Shown here piece by piece: positions 8,178 through 17,132 of a stretch of DNA of 64,000 bases; positions within the stretch are counted from its first letter, which is position 1; every line of letters starts with the position of its first letter. The translations under genes were made by a program, and so were the position numbers. Origin of the DNA: Pseudomonas alcaligenes (GTDB lineage Bacteria; Pseudomonadota; Gammaproteobacteria; Pseudomonadales; Pseudomonadaceae); contig NZ_LZEU01000001.1 of NCBI RefSeq assembly GCF_014490745.1, forward strand, positions 1,511,501 to 1,575,500, read 5' to 3'. Below the pieces are notes generated by a model, which ran no database searches, was not told where the DNA came from, and saw only the letters and a program-made list of their open reading frames with translations.

Positions 8178-9476
8178 GTGAGAGCCTTTGCCCTGTTGTC
8201 GTGCGCCTGGCTGCTGGCCAGTCTGCCACTGCCGGCCCTGGCCTGGTCGAACCATGCCCTGGGCAGCCTGCTGGCCCTGCAGCAGTTGCCGGGGATCAAC
8301 CAGGAAGTGCCGGCCGAACCGCTGGAGGCCTTCCTCGCCGACCAGGCGCCGGCGCTGGAGCGCCTGCTCGACGAGCAGGAGGCCTATGCCCGCGAGCATT
8401 TCGCCCAGTATCCGCCACGCCCCGATGCGCTGCGCTGGCGTGCCACTGACCAGGGCGACCGGCGCCAGGCGTTTATCCATGCCTTGCGCATCAATCCCGA
8501 AGTCCGCCTGGCCAGCTTCATCCAGCAGCTGCCCGGGCAGGACAGCGGCGGCCGGCCCAGCCTGCCGACGCAGCAGGTGCTGGTATTCGACAAGGTCGGC
8601 CCGTGGAGCCAGTGGCACTACCTGGCCCTGCAGCCGAACGAGCCGGTCAGCGCCCTGCAGGTGCTGGCCAGCGCCGCCGACGAGCCGGACTACGGCCATG
8701 ACATCAACCTGTTCAGCGACAACCCCGGTGCGGCCGGCCAGCAGTACAACTTCGGCACCCAGCCGTTCGGCGACGCGCGCTTCCAGTATTCCTCCCAGGC
8801 GCCGTTCCATATCGGCTACTACCACGAGTCGGCGCTGATCTTCGCTGCCGCGCCCTATCTGCAGCGCACCCTGCCGCACTGGCGGGTCTACCAGTACAGC
8901 GGCCTGGCCCGGCTGGCCTTTGCCAGCGGCCATCCCTACTGGGGCTACCGCTTCCTTGGCTGGACGCTGCACTACCTGCAGGATCTGACCCAGCCCTACC
9001 ACGCCAGCGTGCTGCCGGGCGTGGACACCGCCGGCATGGTGCTGATCGCGGCCAAGGCCGAGGCCGGCTACCCGGAGGATCGCGAGGCGGCGATCAAGCG
9101 CGTGGCCGACCGTCATACGGCCATCGAGCAGTACCAGTTCAGCCGCATGGAACTGCTGCTGCGCCAGGGCCCGGCGGACAGCCCGCTGCTCAAGGCCTAC
9201 GCCGATGGCAGCCAGGATGGCGACTACCCGGCCTTCGATACCGACTATGCGGCGCAGGTGGTGGCCGCCGAGTCCCAGGCGCGGGCTGCCGAACTGGACG
9301 AGCTGATCGGCCGCTGGCTGGCCACGCAGCCAGCCAGTCCGGGCTTCAGTGCCAGCAATGAGCTGCCCAAGAACGTGGCCGATCCGGCCCTCGATCAGCT
9401 GCTGGTCGAGCTGTTCCGCCACTTCGGCGCCCACAGCCGCAACACCGTGCGCGCCCTGGCACCGGTGGCGCAGTAG
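8178..9476 (+). CDS. Exported zinc-dependent phospholipase C / P1-nuclease-superfamily enzyme
   Basis: The protein (432 residues) starts at GTG 8178, with CAGGAG five bases upstream. A signal peptide (residues 1-22, ending LPALA) is followed by a mature N-terminus WSNHA. In zinc phospholipase C and S1/P1 nuclease the mature protein begins with a zinc-ligand Trp, which fits. The core motif HYLQDLTQPYH has the H-x3-D-x5-H spacing of their trinuclear zinc site, and other His residues lie around FASGHPYWGY. The expected product is a periplasmic or secreted phosphodiesterase acting on phospholipid or nucleic acid; sequence alone does not decide which. It follows the FHA gene by 129 bases on the same strand, so co-regulation with the kinase module is possible but unproven. 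Confidence 0.72.
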   Translation: MRAFALLSCAWLLASLPLPALAWSNHALGSLLALQQLPGINQEVPAEPLEAFLADQAPALERLLDEQEAYAREHFAQYPPRPDALRWRATDQGDRRQAFIHALRINPEVRLASFIQQLPGQDSGGRPSLPTQQVLVFDKVGPWSQWHYLALQPNEPVSALQVLASAADEPDYGHDINLFSDNPGAAGQQYNFGTQPFGDARFQYSSQAPFHIGYYHESALIFAAAPYLQRTLPHWRVYQYSGLARLAFASGHPYWGYRFLGWTLHYLQDLTQPYHASVLPGVDTAGMVLIAAKAEAGYPEDREAAIKRVADRHTAIEQYQFSRMELLLRQGPADSPLLKAYADGSQDGDYPAFDTDYAAQVVAAESQARAAELDELIGRWLATQPASPGFSASNELPKNVADPALDQLLVELFRHFGAHSRNTVRALAPVAQ

Positions 9477-9553
9477 TGGTTGTGTGGGCGTCACGGTGGA
9501 TAGCGGTAGGGCGGGTTAAATTCGCGTAGAGGCCCGCGCGGGTTGCCCCTGCC

Positions 9554-11293
9554 CTAGGTTGCAGCGCGCAGAAACTGGCCGTAGCCGCGCACCTGGCCGA
9601 AGTCGCTGGCGAACTCGCCACTGCGGTAGGCCACACGGCCGTTGATCAGGGTGGCCTGCACCGCATCGCCGCGGTTGACCATGCGCTGCAGTCCGTCGAA
9701 ACCTTCCATCGGCGCCTCGTGGTAGCTCTCCAGGCTGGTATCCAGGCGCTGCGGGTCGAGCACCACGATATCGGCGCGTTTGCCCACGGCCAGGTGGCCG
9801 GCGTCGATGCCGAACCAGGTGCCCAGCTCGCCGGTCAGGCGCCACACCGCCTGCGCCACGGGCATGGCCGGCGCGCCGCGCTGCTCGCCGTCGCGCACCA
9901 GCTTGAGCAGGCGCACGGCGAAGTTGTAGAAGGCCATGTTGCGAATATGCGCGCCGGAATCGGCGAAGCCGATCAGGGTCGCTGGCTCGGCCACCAGCTT
10001 CTCCACCACCTCGGGCCGGTGGTTGGCGATCAGCGTGCGCCAGCGCAGGCGCGGGCCGTGCTCGGCCAGCAGGTCGAGGAACAGGTCGCCGGGGTGCATG
10101 CCGCGCGCCTTGGCCAGCTCACCGACACTGTGCCCGGCCAGGCTGGCGTCCGGGCAGTCGACGATCCAGGCGTCGTCGAAGTCGCGGTGCCACACCCGCG
10201 GGCCGAAACGCTTGTCGACGTCATGACGGAACTGGCGGCGATAGTCCGGATCGCGGAACAGCTCGCTGCGCAGATCCTGGCTGGCCAGGTGCAGGGCCGC
10301 CTCGCCCGAGGGAAATTCCTCGAACACCACGAATTCCATGCCGTCGGCATAGGTGACGAAGGGCACCGGCAGGGTCTGCCAGCGGAAGTCGGCGCGGGTC
10401 AGGCGCGCCAGCCAGCGGGTCAGCGGGCCGAGGATCGGTGCCAGCCACGGGTCGGCCTTGACGTCCATCAGGGTGATCAGGGTGGTCTTCAGTGGCTTGC
10501 GCAGCAGGCCCATGCTCTCCCACAGGAAGGCGAACACATTGAGCTTGGTCACCAGGTTCGGCGCGCCCTGGTGGATTCGCCCACGCCGGCGCAGCACGCG
10601 GTTGAGGCGCACGTACTCGCGCCAGGGCGCGTACACCGAGGGCAGCGACTTGGAGCGCTGGCGCTCGCCGTCGAGCTTGTCCCAGGGGTTGGTCATGCTC
10701 GACAGGCCGAGCAGGCCGGCGTCCAGGGCTTCGTCGAGCAGCTGCTCCATGCGCGTCAGCTCGGCTTCGCTGGGGCGCACCTGGGCATCCACTGCGCGCT
10801 CCAGGCCGAGCACGGCCACGCGCAGGTCGGAGTGGCCGAGAAAGGAGCTGACATTCGGCCCCAGCGGGTGGCGGTCGAGAAAGGCCGCGTAGTCGGCGGC
10901 GCTGTGCCAGTTCTTGCGGGCCTGCAGCAGCGGCAGCACATGCTCGCGCGGCACCGATTCGACGCGGGTGAACAGATCCGAGCAGTCCTCGGGCGCCGAC
11001 AGCACCATGCTGATCGAGCAACTGCCGATCAGCACCGTGGTCACCCCGTGACGTACCGATTCCTTGAGCGCCGGGGCGGCCACCAGCTCGGCGTCGTAGT
11101 GGGTGTGCATGTCGATGAAGCCGGGCATCACCCACTGGCCGGCGGCGTCGATCACCTCGGCGCAGGCACTTTCATCCAGCGCCTCGCTGCTGATGGCGGC
11201 GACCTGGCCGTCGCGCACGCCGATATGGCGCAGGCTGCCTGGCGCGCCAGTGCCGTCGAAAAACAGGCCGTTCTTGATCAGCACATCGAACAT
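9554..11293 (-). CDS. N-acyl-D-amino-acid deacylase-family amidohydrolase
   Basis: A 579-residue member of the metal-dependent amidohydrolase superfamily. Diagnostic are the N-terminal beta-sandwich start DVLIKNGLFFDGTG, the metal-binding GFIDMHTHYDAE, GVTTVLIGSCSIS, and a C-terminal GIDAGHLAVGKRADIVVLD typical of D-aminoacylases and related urease-fold enzymes. The likely reaction is hydrolysis of N-acyl-D-amino acids or similar amides; the exact substrate is not evident. The start at 11293 is chosen because AAGGAG lies eight bases upstream, whereas a GTG at 11302 overlaps that site. It is a single gene, convergent with the phospholipase-like gene. There is no signal peptide, so it is cytoplasmic. 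Confidence 0.88.
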   Translation of the reverse strand: MFDVLIKNGLFFDGTGAPGSLRHIGVRDGQVAAISSEALDESACAEVIDAAGQWVMPGFIDMHTHYDAELVAAPALKESVRHGVTTVLIGSCSISMVLSAPEDCSDLFTRVESVPREHVLPLLQARKNWHSAADYAAFLDRHPLGPNVSSFLGHSDLRVAVLGLERAVDAQVRPSEAELTRMEQLLDEALDAGLLGLSSMTNPWDKLDGERQRSKSLPSVYAPWREYVRLNRVLRRRGRIHQGAPNLVTKLNVFAFLWESMGLLRKPLKTTLITLMDVKADPWLAPILGPLTRWLARLTRADFRWQTLPVPFVTYADGMEFVVFEEFPSGEAALHLASQDLRSELFRDPDYRRQFRHDVDKRFGPRVWHRDFDDAWIVDCPDASLAGHSVGELAKARGMHPGDLFLDLLAEHGPRLRWRTLIANHRPEVVEKLVAEPATLIGFADSGAHIRNMAFYNFAVRLLKLVRDGEQRGAPAMPVAQAVWRLTGELGTWFGIDAGHLAVGKRADIVVLDPQRLDTSLESYHEAPMEGFDGLQRMVNRGDAVQATLINGRVAYRSGEFASDFGQVRGYGQFLRAAT

Positions 11294-11384
11294 GGCGGGC
11301 ACTCCTTATTGTTATGCGCTCAAGCATAGGAGCAGCCAGGCCGGGCAACAGGCGGTGAATGTGCACAACAGCCGGGCGTTTCGG

Positions 11385-11729
11385 TCAGCCCGGCTGGGTG
11401 TGCACCTGTGGCAGCGCCCGGCGCATGGCCTTGATCGGCGGCAGGTCGGTGCGGCGCAGGTAGACGTGCAGCGGCTCGGCGATGTTCAGGCGCTCGTCGA
11501 TGTTCTGCTCGACCAGCAGCTGCAGGCGCTCGCGGCTGAGGCGCATGACCTCGCCGGTGACTGGTGTCCAGACGAACTCGCAGCTCGGCATGATGCTCTC
11601 GGCCGCCACGTCGAGGCCGAAGGAGTCTTCGCTGAAGCGCACGATGTGCTGGCCGGTCTTGCCGTTGAAACCGACGAAACCCTGCAGGGCGTCGGCGGCG
11701 TTGCAGATGCTGGTGGACGTGATGCTCAT
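11385..11729 (-). CDS. Conserved hypothetical protein, 114 aa
   Basis: A small soluble protein. The start at 11729 is set by GAGGT just upstream; the frame extends to 11768 without a site. Visible features are GFVGFNGKTGQHIVRFSEDSFGLD in the first half and a basic C-terminus (YLRRTDLPPIKAMRRALPQ). There is no signal peptide, membrane helix or known catalytic motif. I do not recognise the family. It stands alone between the amidohydrolase and the Nudix gene, on the same strand as both. Confidence 0.65.
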   Translation of the reverse strand: MSITSTSICNAADALQGFVGFNGKTGQHIVRFSEDSFGLDVAAESIMPSCEFVWTPVTGEVMRLSRERLQLLVEQNIDERLNIAEPLHVYLRRTDLPPIKAMRRALPQVHTQPG

Positions 11730-11871
11730 GGATAAACCTCGCGGGTCGGGGCGAACGGGGGCATGCACGGTGGGTACGGCGCTGGCGCCGCGAAAGAGTT
11801 ATGCGCGGATGCTAAGGCGCGGTCGGCAGCGCATCTTGTCGCCGGTCAATGAAAGTGCGCGGCGGGCGGGT

Positions 11872-12297
11872 TCAGGCCTGAACGTGGCGGGCCAGGGCGG
11901 GCAGCACCTGCTCCACCAGCAGGGGCGCCAGGTCGGCAGCAGGTGGGCTGCTCAGGTCGTGCCAGCGCAGTTCTTCCAGCTCCGCGGCGGGGCTGACCGG
12001 GTGGGGCAGGCGTGCGATGAAAATGTGCGCATCGAGCTGGGTATCCGGCTCGTTGGCTGCTGCGGCCTGGAAGCGGCCGAGCGCTTGCAGCTGGGCGTCG
12101 TCCAGTTGCAGGTCGAGCTCTTCGCGCAGTTCGCGGTGCAGGGCGGTGTGCGGGCTTTCCCCCGGCTCGAGCTTGCCGCCGGGCAGCATGAAGGCGCGGG
12201 TGGCGCGCTTGCGTACCAGCAACAGGCGGTCGCTAGTGTCCAGCAGGCAGACGGCGGCGATCAGCAGGACAGATGGGGTTGGCGGGTTGCGGTTCAC
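11872..12297 (-). CDS. Nudix hydrolase
   Basis: Nudix enzymes hydrolyse nucleoside diphosphates linked to another moiety. This 141-residue protein has a complete Nudix box, GGKLEPGESPHTALHRELREEL, matching GX5EX7REXXEEXG in all acidic and Arg positions, preceded by LVRKRATRAFMLP. Its length is that of a single-domain family member. Substrate (oxidised nucleotide, sugar nucleotide or other) cannot be read from the sequence. Its ATG directly follows the stop of the 62-residue gene at 12298, with no gap, so the two are translationally coupled and probably form an operon with the YebC-family gene upstream. Confidence 0.9.
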   Translation of the reverse strand: MNRNPPTPSVLLIAAVCLLDTSDRLLLVRKRATRAFMLPGGKLEPGESPHTALHRELREELDLQLDDAQLQALGRFQAAAANEPDTQLDAHIFIARLPHPVSPAAELEELRWHDLSSPPAADLAPLLVEQVLPALARHVQA

Positions 12298-12486
12298 TCA
12301 GGTCGCGCTCAGCCGTTGCAGCTCGCGGCGCACCATGCCGGCATATTCCGACGGAGTGAGGTGGTAGAGCTGGCCGGCCACCCAGTCCAGCCAGCGCGGG
12401 CCGAGAACCTCGCGCTGTTGCAGCAGGCGCCGGGCTTCGGCCTCGGCGCGTGCGGCATGCTGCTGGTGGAACTGGCTGCGGCTCAC
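12298..12486 (-). CDS. Small conserved hypothetical protein, 62 aa
   Basis: A 62-residue, Arg/Gln-rich, mostly helical protein (HAARAEAEARRLLQQREVLG, then WLDWVAGQLYHLTPSEYAGMVRREL). It is sandwiched between the YebC/PmpR gene (9-base gap) and the Nudix gene (0-base gap), and this tight operon packing is the main evidence that it is real. There is no signal peptide or membrane helix. Function unknown. Confidence 0.7.
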   Translation of the reverse strand: MSRSQFHQQHAARAEAEARRLLQQREVLGPRWLDWVAGQLYHLTPSEYAGMVRRELQRLSAT

Positions 12487-12495
12487 GCGCGGGGC

Positions 12496-13197
12496 TTAAC
12501 CAGCCAGACCGACGTAGACGTTCTGCACGTCGTCGTGGTTGTCGAGGGCTTCGAGGAAGGCTTCGACTTCTTCCATCTGCGCGTCGCTCAGACCGCTCAC
12601 CGGGTTCTTCGGCATGTAGCCGATCTTCGCCGAGTTGACGGTGAAACCATGCTCCGGCAGGGCCTTGCACACGGCGTCGAGGTCGGTCATTTCGGTGACG
12701 AACAGGGTGTCGCCTTCATCCGACGGCTCGAAGTCCTGGGCGCCGGCTTCGATGGCGGCCAGTTCGGGATCGGCATCGCCTTCCGGCGAGGCTTCGATCA
12801 TGCCGACATGGTTGAAGTCCCAGGATACCGAGCCGGAAGCGCCCATCTGGCCCTTGCGGAACAGTACGCGGATCTCCGCTACGGTGCGGTTCACGTTGTC
12901 GGTCAGGCATTCGATGATCACCGGCACCTGATGCGGGGCGAAGCCTTCGTAGGTGAGGCGTTCGAAGTTGACGGTCTCGCCGAGCAGGCCGGCGCCTTTC
13001 TTGATCGCGCGCTCCAGGGTGTCCTTGGGCATCGAGGCTTTCTTGGCCGCGTGCACGGCAACGCGCAGTTTGGCGTTGGTGTCCGGGTCGGCGCCGTTAC
13101 GGGCGGCGACCATGATCTCTTTCACCAGACGGCCGAAAATCTTGCCGCGGGCGTTGGCTGCGGCTTCTTTAGGTTTGGCTTTCCACTGTGCGCCCAT
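12496..13197 (-). CDS. YebC/PmpR-family protein
   Basis: The family (about 235-250 residues) includes DNA-binding regulators such as PmpR and, by recent work on homologues, factors that help ribosomes through stalling motifs. This 233-residue copy begins [19 protein letters not shown] and has [48 protein letters not shown] and [15 protein letters not shown], all family signatures. The N-terminus differs from the common MAGHSKW type, so it belongs to the second (YeeN-like) branch and is probably not the main PmpR. It heads a minus-strand operon with the 62-residue and Nudix genes. Confidence 0.9.
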   Translation of the reverse strand: MGAQWKAKPKEAAANARGKIFGRLVKEIMVAARNGADPDTNAKLRVAVHAAKKASMPKDTLERAIKKGAGLLGETVNFERLTYEGFAPHQVPVIIECLTDNVNRTVAEIRVLFRKGQMGASGSVSWDFNHVGMIEASPEGDADPELAAIEAGAQDFEPSDEGDTLFVTEMTDLDAVCKALPEHGFTVNSAKIGYMPKNPVSGLSDAQMEEVEAFLEALDNHDDVQNVYVGLAG

Positions 13198-13320
13198 GAC
13201 ATCTCTCTCGCTTGCTGCGGGTGGGGAATTCGCTGGCCGGCGGTTGCCGGATCAAGGCGGCGATTCTAGCCGGTCGCACGGGCGGTGGCACCTGCCAGCT
13301 GACCTGCAGTGCCGAAGAGG

Positions 13321-13347
13321 TGCCCGGCGCCAGGCTGGCGCCGGGGC
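13321..13347. repeat. GC-rich palindrome, possible terminator
   Basis: CCGGCGCCAG and CTGGCGCCGG form a nearly perfect palindrome with extended G/C ends, just downstream of the 43-residue gene on the minus strand. There is no T tract, so it may be a terminator without one or a REP-like element. Confidence 0.4.
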
Positions 13348-13356
13348 AGGCGGGGG

Positions 13357-13488
13357 TTACGGAGCGGGGGTGTGGCTGCCGAGCAGGGTGGTGCCGGTTT
13401 TCCTCTCGCGCTTGGCCATGCGTTTTTCGTGGGCGCTCTTGAGGGGTTTCTTCTTACCCTCTTTGTGCGCGTCATGGTTCTTGCTCAT
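13357..13488 (-). CDS. Lys/Arg-rich 43-residue small protein
   Basis: This short frame encodes 43 residues beginning MSKNHDAHKEGKKKPLKS and ending GSHTPAP. It is strongly basic in the first 30 residues, with no hydrophobic stretch, so a nucleic-acid or ribosome-binding role is conceivable but not shown. Evidence that it is a gene: an ATG at 13488 with GAGGTGA about seven bases upstream, a clean TAA stop, and a palindrome directly after the stop. It is easily missed because of its length. Confidence 0.55.
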   Translation of the reverse strand: MSKNHDAHKEGKKKPLKSAHEKRMAKRERKTGTTLLGSHTPAP

Positions 13489-13632
13489 GTCTGTCACCTC
13501 GGTGGTCTATGGGGAGAAGTACGAGCTTTTTCGGTCATTCCCACCTCCCAGGCTGCCTGAACCTGCATGGAGGCAATGCTGTGGCTGAAACAAGCATAGC
13601 CCCGTCCGGGGCTATGCGCGGGTGCGGCAGGC

Positions 13633-14385
<753 letters not shown>

Positions 14386-14507
14386 GGTTGTCTCCGAAAG
14401 TAGCAGGGGGTTGGGTGGTTGCTGGAGCTTAGTATCTGCCCCTGATTTGCACTTGATTAGCCAGTAATTTGTGGTTTCTTTCGATAGCAACGGTTTATAG
14501 TCAGGCC

Positions 14508-15431
14508 ATGGATACCCTCAATTGCATCGACTGTTTCGTCCGTAGCGCGGAGGCCGGCAGCTTCGCCGAGGCCGCGCGGCGCCTGGGCCTGACCCCGGCG
14601 GCGGTGGGCAAGAACGTGGCCAGCCTGGAGGCGCGCCTGGGTGTACGCCTGTTCCAGCGCAGTACGCGCAGCCTGACCCTGACCGAGGCCGGCGAGCGTT
14701 TTCTGCAGGAGTCCTCTCCCGGACTGGCTAGCCTGCAGGCGGCCATGGCCAACCTGGTCAGCGCCCAGGGCCAGCCGGCCGGCGCGCTCAAGGTGAGCAT
14801 GGGGCTGGCGTTCGGGCGCTATTACATCCTGCCGCTGCTGGAGGAGTTCCTGCGCCGCTATCCGGCTGTGCAGCCCGACTGGCATTTCGATAACCGGGTG
14901 GTGGATCTGATCGCCGAAGGCTTCGACGCGGCCATCGGCGGCGGTTTCGATCTGGCGCCTGGCGTGGTGGCGCGCGAGCTGGCGCCGGCGCACCGGGTGC
15001 TGCTGGCCTCGCCGGCCTACCTGGCCGAGCACGGCGAACCGCGCACTCCGGCCGAGCTGAGCGAGCATGCCGGCATCCTCATCCGCTCACCGCAGACCGG
15101 CCGGGTGCGTTCGTGGATGCTGCGCAACCGCGCCGGCCAGCAGGCGCCCATCGACCTGCAGGTGCGCATGACCCTGGGCGACCCGGAAGCCGCCTGCCAG
15201 GCCGCGCTGATGAGCCTCGGCATCACCCTGGTGAGCATGCCGCATGCCTTGCCGCACCTGGACAACGGCAGCCTGCGCAGGGTGCTGCCGGACTGGTACG
15301 TGGACACCGGCATCGTCTCCATCCACTTCGCCGCGCAGAAGCTGTTGCCGCAGAAGACCCGGGTGTTCGTCAACTTCGTTGTCGAGCAGTTCCGCCTGCA
15401 GGGCTTGGACAAGCGCTTTTCGGCGATATGA
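14508..15431 (+). CDS. LysR-family transcriptional regulator
   Basis: A 307-residue regulator. The N-terminal winged HTH is typical: DCFVRSAEAGSFAEAARRLGLTPAAVGKNVASLEARLGVRLFQRSTRSLTLTE carries the recognition helix. The C-terminal two-thirds form the effector-binding domain (about residues 90-295) with the family pattern LLEEFLRRYPAVQPDWHF. It probably controls the divergent SDR gene, and the 122-base gap between their starts must hold both promoters and the operator. The effector is unknown. The start at 14508 is set by the family N-terminus; the longer frame from 14469 is not needed. Confidence 0.93.
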   Translation: MDTLNCIDCFVRSAEAGSFAEAARRLGLTPAAVGKNVASLEARLGVRLFQRSTRSLTLTEAGERFLQESSPGLASLQAAMANLVSAQGQPAGALKVSMGLAFGRYYILPLLEEFLRRYPAVQPDWHFDNRVVDLIAEGFDAAIGGGFDLAPGVVARELAPAHRVLLASPAYLAEHGEPRTPAELSEHAGILIRSPQTGRVRSWMLRNRAGQQAPIDLQVRMTLGDPEAACQAALMSLGITLVSMPHALPHLDNGSLRRVLPDWYVDTGIVSIHFAAQKLLPQKTRVFVNFVVEQFRLQGLDKRFSAI

Positions 15432-15449
15432 GACGGTGCGAAGGCTTTT

Positions 15450-15504
15450 GTAGGGTGCGCTATGCGCACCAGAAACTGCAGATAGCCAAGGTGGCGCACC
15501 CTAC
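15450..15504. repeat. Palindromic GTAGGGTGCGC element
   Basis: GTAGGGTGCGC at 15450-15460 is perfectly repeated in inverse as GCGCACCCTAC at 15494-15504. An inner GTGCGC/GCGCAC pair also lies at 15455-15469. It falls between the LysR stop and the convergent gene at 15521, so it may act as a terminator. Related GTAGGGTG or CACCCGCC pieces occur near 9510, 38375 and 45510. Confidence 0.6.
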
Positions 15505-15520
15505 GAGAGCAGCATAGTTT

Positions 15521-15907
15521 CTAGACGACTGCACTCAAGGTGAATATCGGCAGATACAGCGCCAGCAGTGTCAGGCCGATCAGCAGCCAGGTGGCAAGCG
15601 CGCCCAGCAGCAGGCCGAGGCTGCTCCAGCGTTCGCGCAGCCACAGCCAGAGGCCGAGCCACAACAGATAATTGGCCAGCGCAGTGCGCAGAATGTTCCA
15701 CAGTGCCTGGGGATGTTCGATGGTCAGCCTGCTCAGTTGAGGCAGCTCAGTGCCGAAGCTGGCGAACAGCTCGGCGAAGGCCGGCAGGTTTTGCCAGAGT
15801 GCGTAGGCGAGCGGGGCGGCCAGCAGCAGCGAGAGGCCATGCAGGCTCAGCTTGAGCCAGGGGAAAGCGGGGCGGGGCGAGAGGGGCGAAGCGGCGTGCG
15901 CATCCAT
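15521..15907 (-). CDS. Small inner-membrane protein, three hydrophobic helices
   Basis: A 128-residue protein with hydrophobic segments near residues 22-42, 78-95 and 97-122, and no signal peptidase site. The ATG at 15907 is used; the longer frame begins at TTG 15913. AAGGA lies about ten bases upstream. There are no charged or catalytic motifs inside the helices. I do not recognise a family. It stands alone, convergent with the LysR gene and followed by the GTAGGGTG palindrome. Confidence 0.65.
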   Translation of the reverse strand: MDAHAASPLSPRPAFPWLKLSLHGLSLLLAAPLAYALWQNLPAFAELFASFGTELPQLSRLTIEHPQALWNILRTALANYLLWLGLWLWLRERWSSLGLLLGALATWLLIGLTLLALYLPIFTLSAVV

Positions 15908-15972
15908 GAACAACCGATCCTTGTTGTCGTGCCAGCAGGCTCGCAGGGCGCGAGCGGGGTATCGCGGAGGGA

Positions 15973-15997
15973 AGTGCCCATGCCTGGCATGGGCACT
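15973..15997 (-). terminator. Hairpin downstream of ppiC
   Basis: AGTGCCCATGCC and GGCATGGGCACT form a perfect 12-base stem with a single-base loop, a few bases after the ppiC stop. The T tract is short, but position and stem strength support a terminator. Confidence 0.6.
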
Positions 15998-16004
15998 CAG
16001 GCCA

Positions 16005-16286
16005 TCAGTCCTGGCGGCTGGTGACTTCCACCAGGTGGTAGCCGAACTGGGTCTTCACCGGGCCTTGCACTACGCCGACCGGGGCGCTGAACACCACGGT
16101 GTCGAATTCCTTGACCATCTGCCCCGGGCCGAAGGTGCCGAGGTTGCCGCCGTCGCGGCTGGACGGGCAGCTGGAGTTGTCCTTGGCGACCTGGGCGAAG
16201 TCGGCACCGGCTTCGATGGAGGCTTTCAGTTCGTTGCACTTGGCTTCGCTGGAAACCAGGATGTGGCGGGCAGAGGCGCGAGGCAT
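16005..16286 (-). CDS. ppiC: Parvulin-type peptidyl-prolyl isomerase
   Basis: A 93-residue single parvulin domain, the same length as E. coli PpiC, which catalyses cis-trans isomerisation of prolyl bonds in the cytoplasm. The family pattern is complete: ARHILVSSEAKCNELK, GADFAQVAKDNSSCPSSRDGGNLGTFGPGQMVKEFD and the closing VKTQFGYHLVEVTSR. No signal peptide or chaperone domain is present, which separates it from SurA and PpiD. It is a single gene with its own terminator-like hairpin. Confidence 0.95.
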   Translation of the reverse strand: MPRASARHILVSSEAKCNELKASIEAGADFAQVAKDNSSCPSSRDGGNLGTFGPGQMVKEFDTVVFSAPVGVVQGPVKTQFGYHLVEVTSRQD

Positions 16287-16390
16287 GGGGTGTACTCCTT
16301 GAGGAAAGCGCAGAGCCTACCCGATTTGCCCGGCTATTCAAGGCAACTCATCGGGCGCCCTGCAGCAACAGCCGGCCGGCGCCCGCCAGG

Positions 16391-16981
16391 TTACGCCGGG
16401 TTGCGCAGCACGCTGCTCAGGTGTTGGCGATAGCGCTCGACGTCGGCCTCGATGGCCGGGCGCTTCATCACGTCCACGCAGAGGAAGGTCGGCAGGGCAG
16501 TCATGCCGAGGAACTGGTTGGCCTTGTGGAAGGGGAAGTACACCGCGTCCACGCCCTTGGCCTCGAAGAAGTCGGTGGGGTCGTCGAAGGCCTGCTGCGG
16601 GGCGTTCCAGGTCAGCGACAGCATGTACTGCTTGCCCTGGATCAGGCCACCGCTGCCGTACTTCTGCGAGGCGTCGGAGCGAGTGCGGCCGTCGTTGGCA
16701 TAGAGGCTGCCGTGACCGGCGGTGAACACTTCGTCGATGTACTTCTTCACCGTCCAGGGCGCGCCCATCCACCAGCCGGGCATCTGATAGATGATCACGT
16801 CGGCCCAGAGGAATTTCTGCACTTCTTCGGCGATGTCGTAGCCGCCATCGATGAAGGTTTCCTTCACGTCGAAGCCGCTGCGGTCGAGGTGGGCGAGGGC
16901 GGTTTCGTGCAGGGTGGCGTTGTAGCGACCGTCGGAATGGGCGAACTGTTTACCGCCGTTGAGCAGCAGAATCTTTTGCAT
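16391..16981 (-). CDS. mdaB: NADPH:quinone oxidoreductase MdaB
   Basis: An FAD-dependent flavodoxin-fold quinone reductase that reduces quinones by two electrons, avoiding semiquinone formation. This 196-residue protein begins KILLLNGGKQFAHSDGRYN and has GGYDIAEEVQKFLWADVIIYQMPGWWMGAPWTVKKYIDEV plus the late CVDVMKRP segment of the MdaB family. It diverges from the antibiotic-biosynthesis-monooxygenase-type gene at 17133. In E. coli mdaB is adjacent to ygiN, a quinol monooxygenase of that fold, which supports both assignments and a shared role in quinone redox stress. Confidence 0.93.
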   Translation of the reverse strand: MQKILLLNGGKQFAHSDGRYNATLHETALAHLDRSGFDVKETFIDGGYDIAEEVQKFLWADVIIYQMPGWWMGAPWTVKKYIDEVFTAGHGSLYANDGRTRSDASQKYGSGGLIQGKQYMLSLTWNAPQQAFDDPTDFFEAKGVDAVYFPFHKANQFLGMTALPTFLCVDVMKRPAIEADVERYRQHLSSVLRNPA

Positions 16982-17132
16982 GGCAGGGGCCTCCGTAAAT
17001 GAATGACGGCAGGCTAGGGGTTGGGCCGGGAGAGAAAAACCGGGTGGACGGCAAATGATATTTGCTCAAAAGGCATGAATTGCCTTTGTTGGTGTGCTGT
17101 AGGGTTAATAAAAATTGCCCTTGGAGAACGCC

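Noticed and set aside
4594..9476. Type VI secretion cluster
   Set aside because: Only phosphatase, kinase and FHA genes are present. No sheath, tube, baseplate or ClpV gene occurs in the window.
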